Shown here in pieces: positions 1-7,541 of a DNA stretch of 20,428 nucleotides. The position numbers and the translations under genes were made by a program. Source of the DNA: Candidatus Fermentibacterota bacterium (lineage in GTDB: Bacteria > JAFGKV01); the NCBI GenBank assembly GCA_016928395.1, contig JAFGKV010000011.1, positions 1 through 20,428 on the forward strand, in the 5' to 3' direction. A model generated the notes under the pieces. The model was not told the DNA's origin and did not search any database. It saw nothing but the letters and a program-made list of their open reading frames with translations. How positions within the stretch are numbered: position 1 is the first letter of the stretch; every line of letters starts with the position of its first letter.

Positions 1-1
1 C

Positions 2-100
2 CCCGGCTACCTCTCCGCGAAACGTGTCATCATCTGGTGCTTCGCCGCCCGCGAGTTCACCGAGAGCACCGGCTGGCAGAAGATCCCACTGGTGGAGTGA
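2..100 (+). CDS. C-terminal end of an AlgJ/AlgX-like SGNH acetylation protein (5' partial)
   Basis: An open frame enters from the left edge and stops at TGA (98-100), giving 32 residues. The piece containing VIIWCFAAREFTES followed by GWQKIPL resembles the extreme C-terminus of AlgJ/AlgX-type (PF16822-like) SGNH proteins, where a hydrophobic strand (VVW-F-R) is followed by a W-K-P-L end. In alginate-type systems these periplasmic proteins pass acetyl groups onto an exported polysaccharide together with an MBOAT protein (AlgI). No catalytic residue lies inside the window. The gene converges on the minus-strand operon ending at 152, with only 51 bp between the two stops. The assignment rests on a short tail and is tentative; another secreted enzyme cannot be excluded. 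Confidence 0.5.
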   Translation, partial: PGYLSAKRVIIWCFAAREFTESTGWQKIPLVE

Positions 101-151
101 GGTTGGCGCGAGAGTGATGGATCGAGAGCGAGACGAGCTCTGTCGGCGCGA

Positions 152-2110
152 CTACAGCCCTGACCACGATCTGAACCGCGCCCATGTCGTGCGGGCCTTG
201 CCCCAGAGGGTGTGGCGCAGGTAGGGCTCGACATCGGGCGGCCCCGAGTACCGCCAGCGTGCGGCGACGCTGAGGGGCTCGTCGCCCGCCTCCAGCCGCA
301 CACAGGCGGGGAACAGGAGACAGCCGCGAAGGATCGCCCCCTCGCCAGGCATCGCGTCCCGGTGATCCAGGGCCCAGCGCCTGCTGGAGGTCTCTTCCCG
401 GGCCACCAGAGCTAGCCCGGCGCTTCCCGGGGGCACTGCCGTGATTTCCACAGCAAAACACCCGGGTGGAATGCGCCGCCAGCGCCCCGAGTCCCACGGC
501 AGGACATCCTCCCTGGTGTGGCGCACCACCTGGAAGCGGCTCACCCCGTCTAGAGGGGCCAGCTCGCGCAGGGCGACTCTCTCTGATAGCCGCTCCAGGA
601 GCAGGGAGTCCGACAGTTCATAAGCTGCCGTGCATTCCGGATATGCGTATGTGATGGCCCGCCAGATCTCCTCCGGCGAAACCCGCCCCAGATCCCTCCA
701 GATCGCGAAGAAGTTCTTCCGGAAGTCATCGCGCATCCACCATGCATTGCGCGGATGAAGCTGCAGGGCGATCACGTCGCCGGGCGCGAGGTCCGAATCA
801 TCGGTAACGATACCGTACTGCGCGCCCTGCGCCATGTACTCAGTGGTCCAGTGCAGGTAGAGTTGCGGCGAGAGGAAGATAGGTGTGCCCGGGGAGGCCT
901 CCTTGAGCCAGCGACCCAGCGCATACTCGGATCGGTGGAACCCATAGAGTGCTTCCTCCGCGTGGTGTAACCGGTCGAGGCTGCGAGGCCACAGGACGAA
1001 GTACCGGCCGAGGTTGACCGTCGATACCGCGACCGCCACCACCAGGGACAGCACCGGCGTCCACCGGGAACCGAGAAACCGTCGAACCTGGACGAACCCG
1101 CCCGCTGCAAGGAGATACGGCACGGGGAGCACGCCCAGGGTTCTGAGGCAATGGGGTGCCTGCCGCTCGACGGAAAGCACCCCCGGCATCAGCTGGATTG
1201 CCAGCCACGCCAGCAGAAGCCGATCCGCCTTGTCGCGCCGCGCCAGCGCCACCGCGATACCCGCCACGAAGAGGAATCCGGTGAGGACATCAAGCTGGGG
1301 CTCACCCGATAGGTTGTGCCGTGGATTGCGGTCTCCGGCTATGGTGAACATGGCCGCGTGAGCGACCACATTGCGGAGAAACCCGGCCACCGGGTCGGGC
1401 GTCTCGCTCCACAGCGAGGCCATGGAGGTGCGGGCCGTGACCAGCTCGGGAACGCGGGTCCACGCCCATAGCAGCGGAAGGAGCCCAACGACGAACGCCG
1501 CGGCCGGGGAGACCCAGCGCCGAAGCCCCGCGCGGCCACGAGTGTGCATGAGCAGCCACAGCGCCGGAAGCACCGGGAACAGACGAAAGGCGGGGTAGGT
1601 GTACCACAGGGCAGCGGCAGATAGCCCAGCAACGACTCCCCGCCATGCGCATGGCCTGCGGGCATAGCTGTCGACGGCCAGCAATGCCGCCAGCCCCAGC
1701 GTCGGCCCCAAATTGGCCCGGAATGCGATCCGGCTGAAGTGCAGGGGCCAGACACCGACCGCGACCAGCAGCGTCGCCCACAGCGCCTCCTCCCGGCTTC
1801 TAGTACGGCGGACCCAGCACCAGGTCAGCAGAACCAGCAGCGATCCCGCCAGGGCCGAGGGTAGGCGCAGGGCCGCGACCCCATGCCCCAGCACGGCACC
1901 CGTCGCGACCGCGAGATACTTGTACAGCGGCTCCTGGCCGCAGTTGCCGGGGAAGAACACAGGCCGGGGGCCGCCTTCCAGGATGGCCTCCGCCTCCAAC
2001 CCATGATTGGCCTCGTCGCTCCATAAGCCCGGCGGAATGCGGTCAAGACCGATGGTGCGGATAGCCGTCGCCGCCGCCAGGAGGAAAACGATTACCCAGG
2101 GCTTGTGCAC
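152..2110 (-). CDS. GT39/ArnT-like polytopic membrane glycosyltransferase
   Basis: A 652-residue membrane protein of the GT-C fold (PMT/ArnT/GT39 group). These enzymes transfer a sugar from a polyprenyl-phosphate donor to an acceptor on the outer face of the cytoplasmic membrane. A first TM helix (residues 5-20) leads into an extracytoplasmic loop with the expected acidic pair at D32-E33 (WSDEANHG), the usual metal/donor site. About ten more hydrophobic segments run to about residue 365, followed by a soluble extracytoplasmic tail of about 285 residues, longer than in minimal ArnT. Start: GTG at 2108-2110, overlapping the end of the upstream gene by 19 bp, which fits translational coupling. 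It is the last gene of the 5449-to-152 operon. The sugar and acceptor (lipid, glycan or protein) are not predictable. The family call is firm; the role is inferred. Confidence 0.85.
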   Translation of the reverse strand: MHKPWVIVFLLAAATAIRTIGLDRIPPGLWSDEANHGLEAEAILEGGPRPVFFPGNCGQEPLYKYLAVATGAVLGHGVAALRLPSALAGSLLVLLTWCWVRRTRSREEALWATLLVAVGVWPLHFSRIAFRANLGPTLGLAALLAVDSYARRPCAWRGVVAGLSAAALWYTYPAFRLFPVLPALWLLMHTRGRAGLRRWVSPAAAFVVGLLPLLWAWTRVPELVTARTSMASLWSETPDPVAGFLRNVVAHAAMFTIAGDRNPRHNLSGEPQLDVLTGFLFVAGIAVALARRDKADRLLLAWLAIQLMPGVLSVERQAPHCLRTLGVLPVPYLLAAGGFVQVRRFLGSRWTPVLSLVVAVAVSTVNLGRYFVLWPRSLDRLHHAEEALYGFHRSEYALGRWLKEASPGTPIFLSPQLYLHWTTEYMAQGAQYGIVTDDSDLAPGDVIALQLHPRNAWWMRDDFRKNFFAIWRDLGRVSPEEIWRAITYAYPECTAAYELSDSLLLERLSERVALRELAPLDGVSRFQVVRHTREDVLPWDSGRWRRIPPGCFAVEITAVPPGSAGLALVAREETSSRRWALDHRDAMPGEGAILRGCLLFPACVRLEAGDEPLSVAARWRYSGPPDVEPYLRHTLWGKARTTWARFRSWSGL

Positions 2111-3759
2111 AAGGCCCTCCAGGCCATGGAGTTCTCCCGCGCGTACACCTTCAGGAGCGGGCGGTCGAAAAGCCGGAAGGTCAGCTCAGACCGGGCATCG
2201 TCGATGACGAAGGAACCGATCCGGGCCGGATTGCGGTAGACCCGTACGAGCTCGAATCCCAGAAGACCCCCGTCCAGTTCACGGTAGAACCGCGTCAACG
2301 CGGGGAATCGCACGGGCAGGCGGGTATACTGGTCCCGGTAACGGTCGCCGATAATGATCACGTCGGCACTGTCCATCGCGGCCGTAATGCAGGCCCATTG
2401 CTCTTCCGGCCTATCCGCGATCTCGTACAGGTAGCGGTATGGATCAAGGTACAGCAGCTCAAAGCGGCCTGAACGCCGCACCCGCGGCTGCCCCAGCGTG
2501 GGCAGGTAGCTGCCGAAAAGGCCCTTCCGGTAGTCGTCTTCGATCAGGGGGGGATTCGAGTGGGTCGTCTCCAGCAGAACAGCCGTGCCGGGTGGTAGCG
2601 CAGTGCCCAGCTCCCGGCCGGCTCGTATCCGGGGATCCTCCCGGATGAACACCCCCGCATAGGCGATCCCCACCAGAATGTGGGCCGTCAGAAGGACGAC
2701 CACAGCCGCCCTCAGGACGCGAGAGCCGGACACCAGGGCCGCGACCAGCATCGCCGCGGTAAGGGCCATGACTGGATGCAGCGGCAAGGAGAAGCGCATG
2801 AACTTCTGAAAGCTGGCGCCCATGATCACGAGGTAAGGAAGACCCGTAGCCGCAACCAGAAGCCGCTCACCACGGGCGCGACACGACACGAACACAAGAC
2901 CCGCCATGCCTAACACCCAGAACACCGGCCCCGCGCCGAAGCGCAGGAGATTGCCCAGCCAGTACAGCCAGGGGGCCGTACCCACGAACTGCAAATCCGT
3001 CTGTCGGACGGCCCGGCCTGAGGCCCATGCTGCCAGGAGCTCCATGCCCCGCAGGTACTCAATAGGGGCCAGGAGCATGGGCCAGTTCCCCGCCAGGAAT
3101 GCGCCTAACGCTGCAGCGGAGGCGGCTACGACACAGGCTCGGCGGCGGGCATACACCAGCGCCACGGGTATCGATCCGAGAGCGAACACCGCATTGACCT
3201 TGGTAGCCATGGCCAGGCCCGCGCACAGTCCCATGACGGCGGCCGCCCGTACGCTGCGCTCGCGCATGACCCAGAGCGCGCCCGCCACCGAGGCGACGAT
3301 GAACATGGTCAGCATAGGATCCGGCGTGAAGAAGTGTGAATCCCGAAGATGGAGGGGAGAGAATGCCAGGAGCGTCGGCGCCGCCAACGCCCACGAAGAG
3401 GGAATCGCCGCCAGCGCCATGACTCCGACCAGTAACACGGTGACGGTCCCGGCGAGCGCGGAGATAGACCGCGCCAACAGGTAGTAGGCTTCGACCTGGC
3501 GGGGCTTGTTGAGGTCGAGTTTCCCCGCGACCTTGGCCGCGGTCAGCGGCACGCCGGCGATCAGCCTGGGCACGGAGCCGTAGTTGAAGAAGTACTTGTC
3601 CCGGACCGCGGTCTGGGGGCTCCCCACCAACGAAGCAGTTGAGACAAGCATAAGTTGCTCGTCGATGTGGAAATGAAACGGCACCGAGTAGCCGAGACCG
3701 ACAAACCGTACCACCGCCGCAGCCCCAACGATAGCTGCCAGGGACAGATTCCTGTTCAC
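2092..3759 (-). CDS. GT39/ArnT-like polytopic membrane glycosyltransferase
   Basis: About 555 residues with the same GT-C architecture as its downstream neighbour. An N-terminal TM helix (residues 5-22) is followed by the first extracytoplasmic loop with the acidic motif FHIDEQ (D33-E34) and NYGSVPRL, typical of ArnT/PMT-like enzymes, then about ten further hydrophobic stretches and a C-terminal extracytoplasmic part of about 150 residues. The frame is open further upstream, but that stretch is inside the preceding gene and is Arg/Pro/Trp-rich. I prefer GTG at 3757-3759, one base after the upstream stop, with AAGGAGG about 12 nt before it. A tandem pair of dissimilar GT39 genes suggests two successive sugar additions or two donors. 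Substrate unknown. Confidence 0.85.
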   Translation of the reverse strand: MNRNLSLAAIVGAAAVVRFVGLGYSVPFHFHIDEQLMLVSTASLVGSPQTAVRDKYFFNYGSVPRLIAGVPLTAAKVAGKLDLNKPRQVEAYYLLARSISALAGTVTVLLVGVMALAAIPSSWALAAPTLLAFSPLHLRDSHFFTPDPMLTMFIVASVAGALWVMRERSVRAAAVMGLCAGLAMATKVNAVFALGSIPVALVYARRRACVVAASAAALGAFLAGNWPMLLAPIEYLRGMELLAAWASGRAVRQTDLQFVGTAPWLYWLGNLLRFGAGPVFWVLGMAGLVFVSCRARGERLLVAATGLPYLVIMGASFQKFMRFSLPLHPVMALTAAMLVAALVSGSRVLRAAVVVLLTAHILVGIAYAGVFIREDPRIRAGRELGTALPPGTAVLLETTHSNPPLIEDDYRKGLFGSYLPTLGQPRVRRSGRFELLYLDPYRYLYEIADRPEEQWACITAAMDSADVIIIGDRYRDQYTRLPVRFPALTRFYRELDGGLLGFELVRVYRNPARIGSFVIDDARSELTFRLFDRPLLKVYARENSMAWRALCTSPG

Positions 3760-3760
3760 C

Positions 3761-4711
3761 TCAGGCGGTCGCCTCCTTGCGCCCGGCCAGGGCATGCGTG
3801 ATCCCTCCCGCCACGCCGAACAGCAGCATGGCGGCAAAGAGAAGGGCACAGAACGCCACTGCGCTCTCCCGGGAGACGCCAACCCGCGCCAAGAGCACGA
3901 CAAAGGCATTCTCGCGAACTCCGATGCCGTTGATGCTGGCCGGCACTAGCAGCAGCACACTCACGAGGGGGACGAGAAACAGGAAGGTACCAAAGGTCAC
4001 GCCCAGGTCCAGAGCCTGGGCCAGGAAGTAGTGGTGCACGACGACATTGAGTTGCAGCAGGAGGCCGACACCAAAGGCCGCCACAAAGGCCGCCCGCTGG
4101 TGCCGGTACGCCACTATAGCTTCGTGTACCAGGCGCACCCGCGCCTTGATTCGGGCCAGTAGTGGCAGGTCAAAGAGCCGGCCCGCACGACGGGTGAACC
4201 GGTTCCAGAACAACAGCAGGGCGCCAAGCATGAAACTGCCCGCCAAGAGCAGCGGCGCGACGGCCAGAGCGGGCGAGCCGAACATCCTCACCGCCCAGGG
4301 AGTCGCCGCCACGGCAAGAAGCAGCAGGGCAAACAGGCCGCTGACCCGCTCCACCAACAGGATGCCCAGCGCCTTCTCGGGCTGGCGCGTGAATCTGCCG
4401 GTATCGTAGGCTCGATACACGTCGCCGCCCACATTGGTCGGGAGGAAGTAGTTGAAAAACGAGGCGATGAGGAATGATCGGGCCAGATACGGGATTGGCA
4501 CGGGCAAGGATTGGGCGCGGAGAAGAATGCCCCAGCGCCAGGCCGTCAGGAGCACCCCAGTGATGTGCAGGGAGGCCCCGGCGATCGCCCAGCCCCATCG
4601 CACGTCGCGGAGGGATTCTCCGATACCGGCCAGGTCGGCCCGCATCAGGAGCACCGCCAGCAGGGCTATGCTCAACCCGGCGCGAAGGAGCAGGCTCATC
4701 TTCTTTCTCAA
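3761..4711 (-). CDS. YbhN/AglD-type (LPG-synthase TM, UPF0104) membrane protein
   Basis: A 316-residue polytopic protein matching the lysylphosphatidylglycerol synthase transmembrane family (PF03706; flippase part of MprF, YbhN, AglD). About eight hydrophobic helices cover nearly the whole length. The diagnostic FFNYFLPTNVGGDVYRAY (about residues 85-102) corresponds to the conserved N-x-x-x-P-x-x-x-G-G-D-x-x-R block. The soluble aminoacyl-transferase domain of MprF is absent. In glycan loci such proteins are thought to move or bind lipid-linked intermediates; that role is inference here. The frame can start at TTG (4709-4711), directly abutting the previous stop, or at ATG (4697-4699), which gives a protein four residues shorter starting MSLLLRAG. 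GAGGAAG precedes the TTG closely and GAGAAAGAAG precedes the ATG. Third-to-last gene of a four-gene operon. Confidence 0.85.
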   Translation of the reverse strand: MRKKMSLLLRAGLSIALLAVLLMRADLAGIGESLRDVRWGWAIAGASLHITGVLLTAWRWGILLRAQSLPVPIPYLARSFLIASFFNYFLPTNVGGDVYRAYDTGRFTRQPEKALGILLVERVSGLFALLLLAVAATPWAVRMFGSPALAVAPLLLAGSFMLGALLLFWNRFTRRAGRLFDLPLLARIKARVRLVHEAIVAYRHQRAAFVAAFGVGLLLQLNVVVHHYFLAQALDLGVTFGTFLFLVPLVSVLLLVPASINGIGVRENAFVVLLARVGVSRESAVAFCALLFAAMLLFGVAGGITHALAGRKEATA

Positions 4712-5449
4712 CTACTTCCTCGTACGCACGATCCGAGCGGGAGCACCCACCGCAACGCTGCAGGGGGGAAGATCCTTGGCCAACATGGAACAGGCTCCCA
4801 CGACGCTGCCCTGCCCGATGGTGACGCCGTCCAGTATCACGACGTGGGCGCCCAACCACACGTCATCATCCAGTGTGATGCCTTGCGACGCAACATGCTG
4901 GGCCATCATGGGGATATCGGTACGATCCATTCCGTGATTGCCGACCCCAACGAGGTAGCAGCGCGCAGCCAGCATGCAGTAACGACCGAGACGAACGGGA
5001 CCTGCCGCATGCACGAGGCACCCGATGCTCATATTGACCTTCTCGCCGAGGGTGATTGTGCTCCCCTTGCAGCTCAGAATCGTCCCCCGGGAGAGCACGA
5101 CGCCATCGCCGATGGTGATGCCTGTCTCTGGGCCCCCCTTGGCATCCAATACGACGCCGTCGTCGATCACCACACTGCTGCCGATGTGTATCTTGTGCGG
5201 ATGCCGGATGATGACGCCTTGGCCAATAGTACTGCCCCGGCCCAGGCTCCCCAGCAGGCGCCGGTACACGATTCGCCGCAACGCCAGGCCCGCCGCACCC
5301 GGCATGGGCCCGAGCATGCCGGTCAGCGCCTCGAACACCGCCAGACCGGCCAGCGATTGCCTGCCGTACACAACGTCTCGGTATACGCTGAGCGCCGATC
5401 GTCGGCCTGAGGTGATTTGCTCCTGAAACTGAGTAGCAACCTCATCCAT
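4712..5449 (-). CDS. Hexapeptide-repeat (left-handed beta-helix) O-acetyltransferase
   Basis: A 245-residue protein. The N-terminal 70 residues are mostly helical with hydrophobic patches. Residues 72 to about 215 then carry repeated [LIV]-G-x-x-x-x units (STIGQGVIIRHPHKIHIGSS, ITIGDGVVLSRGTILSC, VWLGAHVVILDGVTIGQGSV), the left-handed beta-helix of the CysE/LacA/WbbJ acyltransferases. GNHGMDRTDIPM (H172) is the usual catalytic-His loop of sugar O-acetyltransferases, and the end (VAVGAPARIVR) is the family's typical terminus. Acetyl-CoA is the expected donor and a sugar or sugar-lipid precursor the likely acceptor, on the cytosolic side. Start: ATG 5447-5449 with AAGGAGG about 7 nt upstream. 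It is the promoter-proximal gene of the operon running to 152. Serine acetyltransferase is unlikely given the glycan context. Confidence 0.85.
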   Translation of the reverse strand: MDEVATQFQEQITSGRRSALSVYRDVVYGRQSLAGLAVFEALTGMLGPMPGAAGLALRRIVYRRLLGSLGRGSTIGQGVIIRHPHKIHIGSSVVIDDGVVLDAKGGPETGITIGDGVVLSRGTILSCKGSTITLGEKVNMSIGCLVHAAGPVRLGRYCMLAARCYLVGVGNHGMDRTDIPMMAQHVASQGITLDDDVWLGAHVVILDGVTIGQGSVVGACSMLAKDLPPCSVAVGAPARIVRTRK

Positions 5450-5958
5450 ACGGGATCCTCCTTACTGTCAAACCCTGCCAATGAGGCATGAACCAGCCCG
5501 ACCGGCAAGCTATGAACACAGAGAAAGCTCACTCCCTGTCGGAATCCCTCCCGTCGCCCTGCAGAAAGCCCGAGGATCGAGAGCCGAGAAGCAGTTCATT
5601 CCTGAGGCACTTCCCTGGCTCGCCTGTGCATGGGGCGTGGCGCACTCGAGCGACGCCGACCATTCCAGATGCCCGCCCGCACACGCCGCGCGAGCTTCCG
5701 CGCTCCAACGATACAGAGGAGATGCCGTGGTGATGACCGGCGGATCGAACGTCCTTGACCGACATCCGGAAGGCTCCTATGCTACGGCGGAGGCGCATCG
5801 CACACACGGGAACAGCTCCGCTGTGGGAGCCATAGTGTGCAGACCCGGCGAAGGAAGGCGTGGGGTTCGTCCCCTCTTCCCACACGGCTGCACTGCCCGA
5901 TGGCAAGAGAGAAGACCGCAGGTCCTTTGTCTCAGGCTCACCAACGGGTGCCGCTTCC

Positions 5959-6049
5959 ATGGGGAACCCTGGAGGCTGGTTGGTACTCGTGGGACTTGGC
6001 CGCAGCGGGTCCCTCTCCGATTCTGCTCGATGCCATCGGAATGGATTGA
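5959..6049 (+). pseudogene. Possible remnant of a sulfotransferase N-terminus (frameshifted P-loop)
   Basis: From ATG 5959 the frame reads ...GGWLVLVGLGRSGS, which matches the 5'-phosphosulfate-binding P-loop at the start of many bacterial sulfotransferases (hydrophobic strand, then G-x-G-R-S-G-T/S). Skipping one base near 6013 puts the continuation SPILLDAIGMD in frame, just what follows in that family (RSG-T-S-x-L-x-x-L-L-x-x-L-G-M-D). A TGA then ends it at 6047-6049 and nothing further is recognisable. So one frameshift joins two halves of a single motif about 25 residues long. It may be a decayed gene end left by a rearrangement, or chance similarity; confidence is low because the match is short. 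Confidence 0.3.
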
Positions 6050-6064
6050 CCATACTGACCATAC
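6047..6064 (+). repeat. Tandem direct repeat, 2 x TGACCATAC
   Basis: Two perfect adjacent copies of the nonamer TGACCATAC end 25 bp before the ATG at 6090. The spacing suits a direct-repeat operator for a regulator, or it may be a small slippage duplication at the edge of the remnant upstream. No matching copies were noticed elsewhere in the window. Confidence 0.6.
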
Positions 6065-6089
6065 ATCGAGCGTGGCTTTGAGGTAGTAG

Positions 6090-7541
6090 ATGAACATCGC
6101 CCGTTTCGTCATGCGTGATCTGCCTTATCACATAGGCACCATGCTTCTCGCGGGAACCATAGTCGCCGCCAGGATCTCGACCGTGGGCCTGCATGGTGGA
6201 GAGAAGACGATGGCGGTCGTGCTCTACGGTATTGCCCTGACCGTGGTGGTCGCCGTGTATCGTCACCGGAGGCGGATCTTCCAGGGGCCCTTTGCCTGGG
6301 CATGGTACGTGCCGTGGTTCCCGCTCATCGGTATCGTCGTATTCCGCCAGTTCTACAGCATCGTGCCGCGCATGGATCTCCTCGTGGCAGTGGCTCTCGT
6401 AGCAGTGATTGATGCCCGGCACGTGCGCTGCTGGTGGGCTGGCCTGATGCTTTCCGGCGCGACGATCCTCCTCATGATCCGGGTCATCGATCTTGCCTGG
6501 GGAACCTCACAGCCCGAGGTCGTCTACGAGAAACAGCCCCCTGACTTTGTTCGCGTTGATACAGACCTCGGATATGCGCCAAAGCCCGACCTTTCGGTCC
6601 GAATCACATGCCACCGAGAAGACACTCGGCTCTATGAGGTTGTCTACCAGTTCGATGAGCATGCCCGGCGCCGCGTGACTGGATACCCAGGGAGTGCGTG
6701 CAGCCGTCATGTCATTTTCACAGGTGGTTCCAGCGTATTCGGGGAGTATCTGAACGATGACGAGACGCTACCAAGCCTGTTCCAAGCACTCCGGAACGAA
6801 AACTGCGTCTACAATTACGGTTTCTCGGGGTATGGCCCACAGCAGATGCTCGTCATGCTTCGATCGGGCCGGCTTCGCGCGGAGGTTCCCCAGCGGGGCG
6901 GCCTGCTCCTGTGCGAGGTGATCCCGGATCACATCAATCGGGCACGCGGCTCGTATGCCACCCTCGCGTGGGCCAGTGGGTTCCCCCGGTTCGTGCGAAG
7001 AGACGGCGGCATCGTCCGCGATGGCACGTTTGCTTCTTCCAGACCCGGCACGCTGAGTCTGTTCAACCTGCTGCGCAGTTCCCGCAGTCTGGACTACCTT
7101 GCCAAAGCAGTAGACAGGACGGTGGCGTTTCACCCGAGACAGTGGGGCCCGTTCCTCGACATCGTGACTGCCAGCAAGGATGCGTATCTCCAACAGTCTG
7201 ACGGTGGCTTCTTCGCATATCTCTGGCCCGACGTCCGCGTTGTTGCCCCCAGCCTGTCAGACTCACTGACCGCACGCGGCGTGGATGTGATCGATCTAGC
7301 CGAATGGGGCGTCATGCTTCCGAGGGTGGAGCAACTTGTGCCGTTCGATCCCCACCCTTCAGGAGAGTACAACGGGATCATCGCCCGTGCGCTGGCCACG
7401 GCCCTCTCGCCGCCGAAGGCTGCTCCTCCTGCGGGTGTGACCTCGCTGCGCGGCATCACTTCCACATCCGGGGTCGATACAGCCGGCCCGAGGACGCGTT
7501 TCTCCTCTTGCCCCCACGCCGATGTCTGTAGTCGAAGCTGA
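6090..7541 (+). CDS. Five-TM protein fused to an extracytoplasmic SGNH hydrolase domain
   Basis: A 483-residue protein. Five hydrophobic helices (about 14-33, 40-57, 68-90, 94-112, 117-138) precede a soluble SGNH/GDSL-like esterase domain from about residue 150. The nucleophile block is FTGGSSVFG (S214), where the usual Asp before Ser is Gly. NYGFSGYGPQQM (about 240-250) is the Gly block and FDPHPSG gives the catalytic D420/H422 pair. With a basic N-terminus and five helices the SGNH domain should face outward. It is a clear paralogue of the gene at 11186-12622. The overall plan recalls acyltransferase-SGNH fusions such as OafB, but the membrane part is too short for an AT3 domain. The last 40 or so residues (Pro/Ala/Ser/Thr-rich) extend beyond the paralogue. 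Start ATG 6090 has GAGG 6 nt upstream. It overlaps the next gene by 20 bp. Substrate unknown: an acyl ester on a surface glycan is the best guess. Confidence 0.75.
   Translation: MNIARFVMRDLPYHIGTMLLAGTIVAARISTVGLHGGEKTMAVVLYGIALTVVVAVYRHRRRIFQGPFAWAWYVPWFPLIGIVVFRQFYSIVPRMDLLVAVALVAVIDARHVRCWWAGLMLSGATILLMIRVIDLAWGTSQPEVVYEKQPPDFVRVDTDLGYAPKPDLSVRITCHREDTRLYEVVYQFDEHARRRVTGYPGSACSRHVIFTGGSSVFGEYLNDDETLPSLFQALRNENCVYNYGFSGYGPQQMLVMLRSGRLRAEVPQRGGLLLCEVIPDHINRARGSYATLAWASGFPRFVRRDGGIVRDGTFASSRPGTLSLFNLLRSSRSLDYLAKAVDRTVAFHPRQWGPFLDIVTASKDAYLQQSDGGFFAYLWPDVRVVAPSLSDSLTARGVDVIDLAEWGVMLPRVEQLVPFDPHPSGEYNGIIARALATALSPPKAAPPAGVTSLRGITSTSGVDTAGPRTRFSSCPHADVCSRS

Larger units (their letters stand above)
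5450..6089. other. 640-bp divergent intergenic region
   Basis: Separates the minus-strand glycan operon (start 5449) from the plus-strand SGNH pair (start 6090). Several long open frames cross it on both strands, but they have compositions unlike any protein and no ribosome site, so I treat it as non-coding. It must hold the promoters for both directions, but I could not pick a convincing sigma-70 pair. The TTGACA-like string at 5466-5471 on the minus strand sits on the Shine-Dalgarno and is too close to the start. The right end holds the P-loop remnant and the tandem direct repeat listed separately. A short hairpin (GCTCC-6-GGAGC) lies near 5815-5830. Confidence 0.6.

Noticed and set aside
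4511-5410. Long plus-strand open frame (about 300 codons) antisense to the acetyltransferase
   Set aside because: It mirrors the GC-rich codon pattern of the real gene, is rich in His/Asp/Ala with no family resemblance, and has no ribosome site.
5466-5471. TTGACA on the minus strand close to the acetyltransferase start
   Set aside because: It lies next to the ribosome site, so a -10 box would fall inside the coding region.
5529-6422. Minus-strand open frame of 297 codons across the divergent spacer
   Set aside because: It overlaps the start of the five-TM-SGNH gene, has biased low-information composition and no Shine-Dalgarno.
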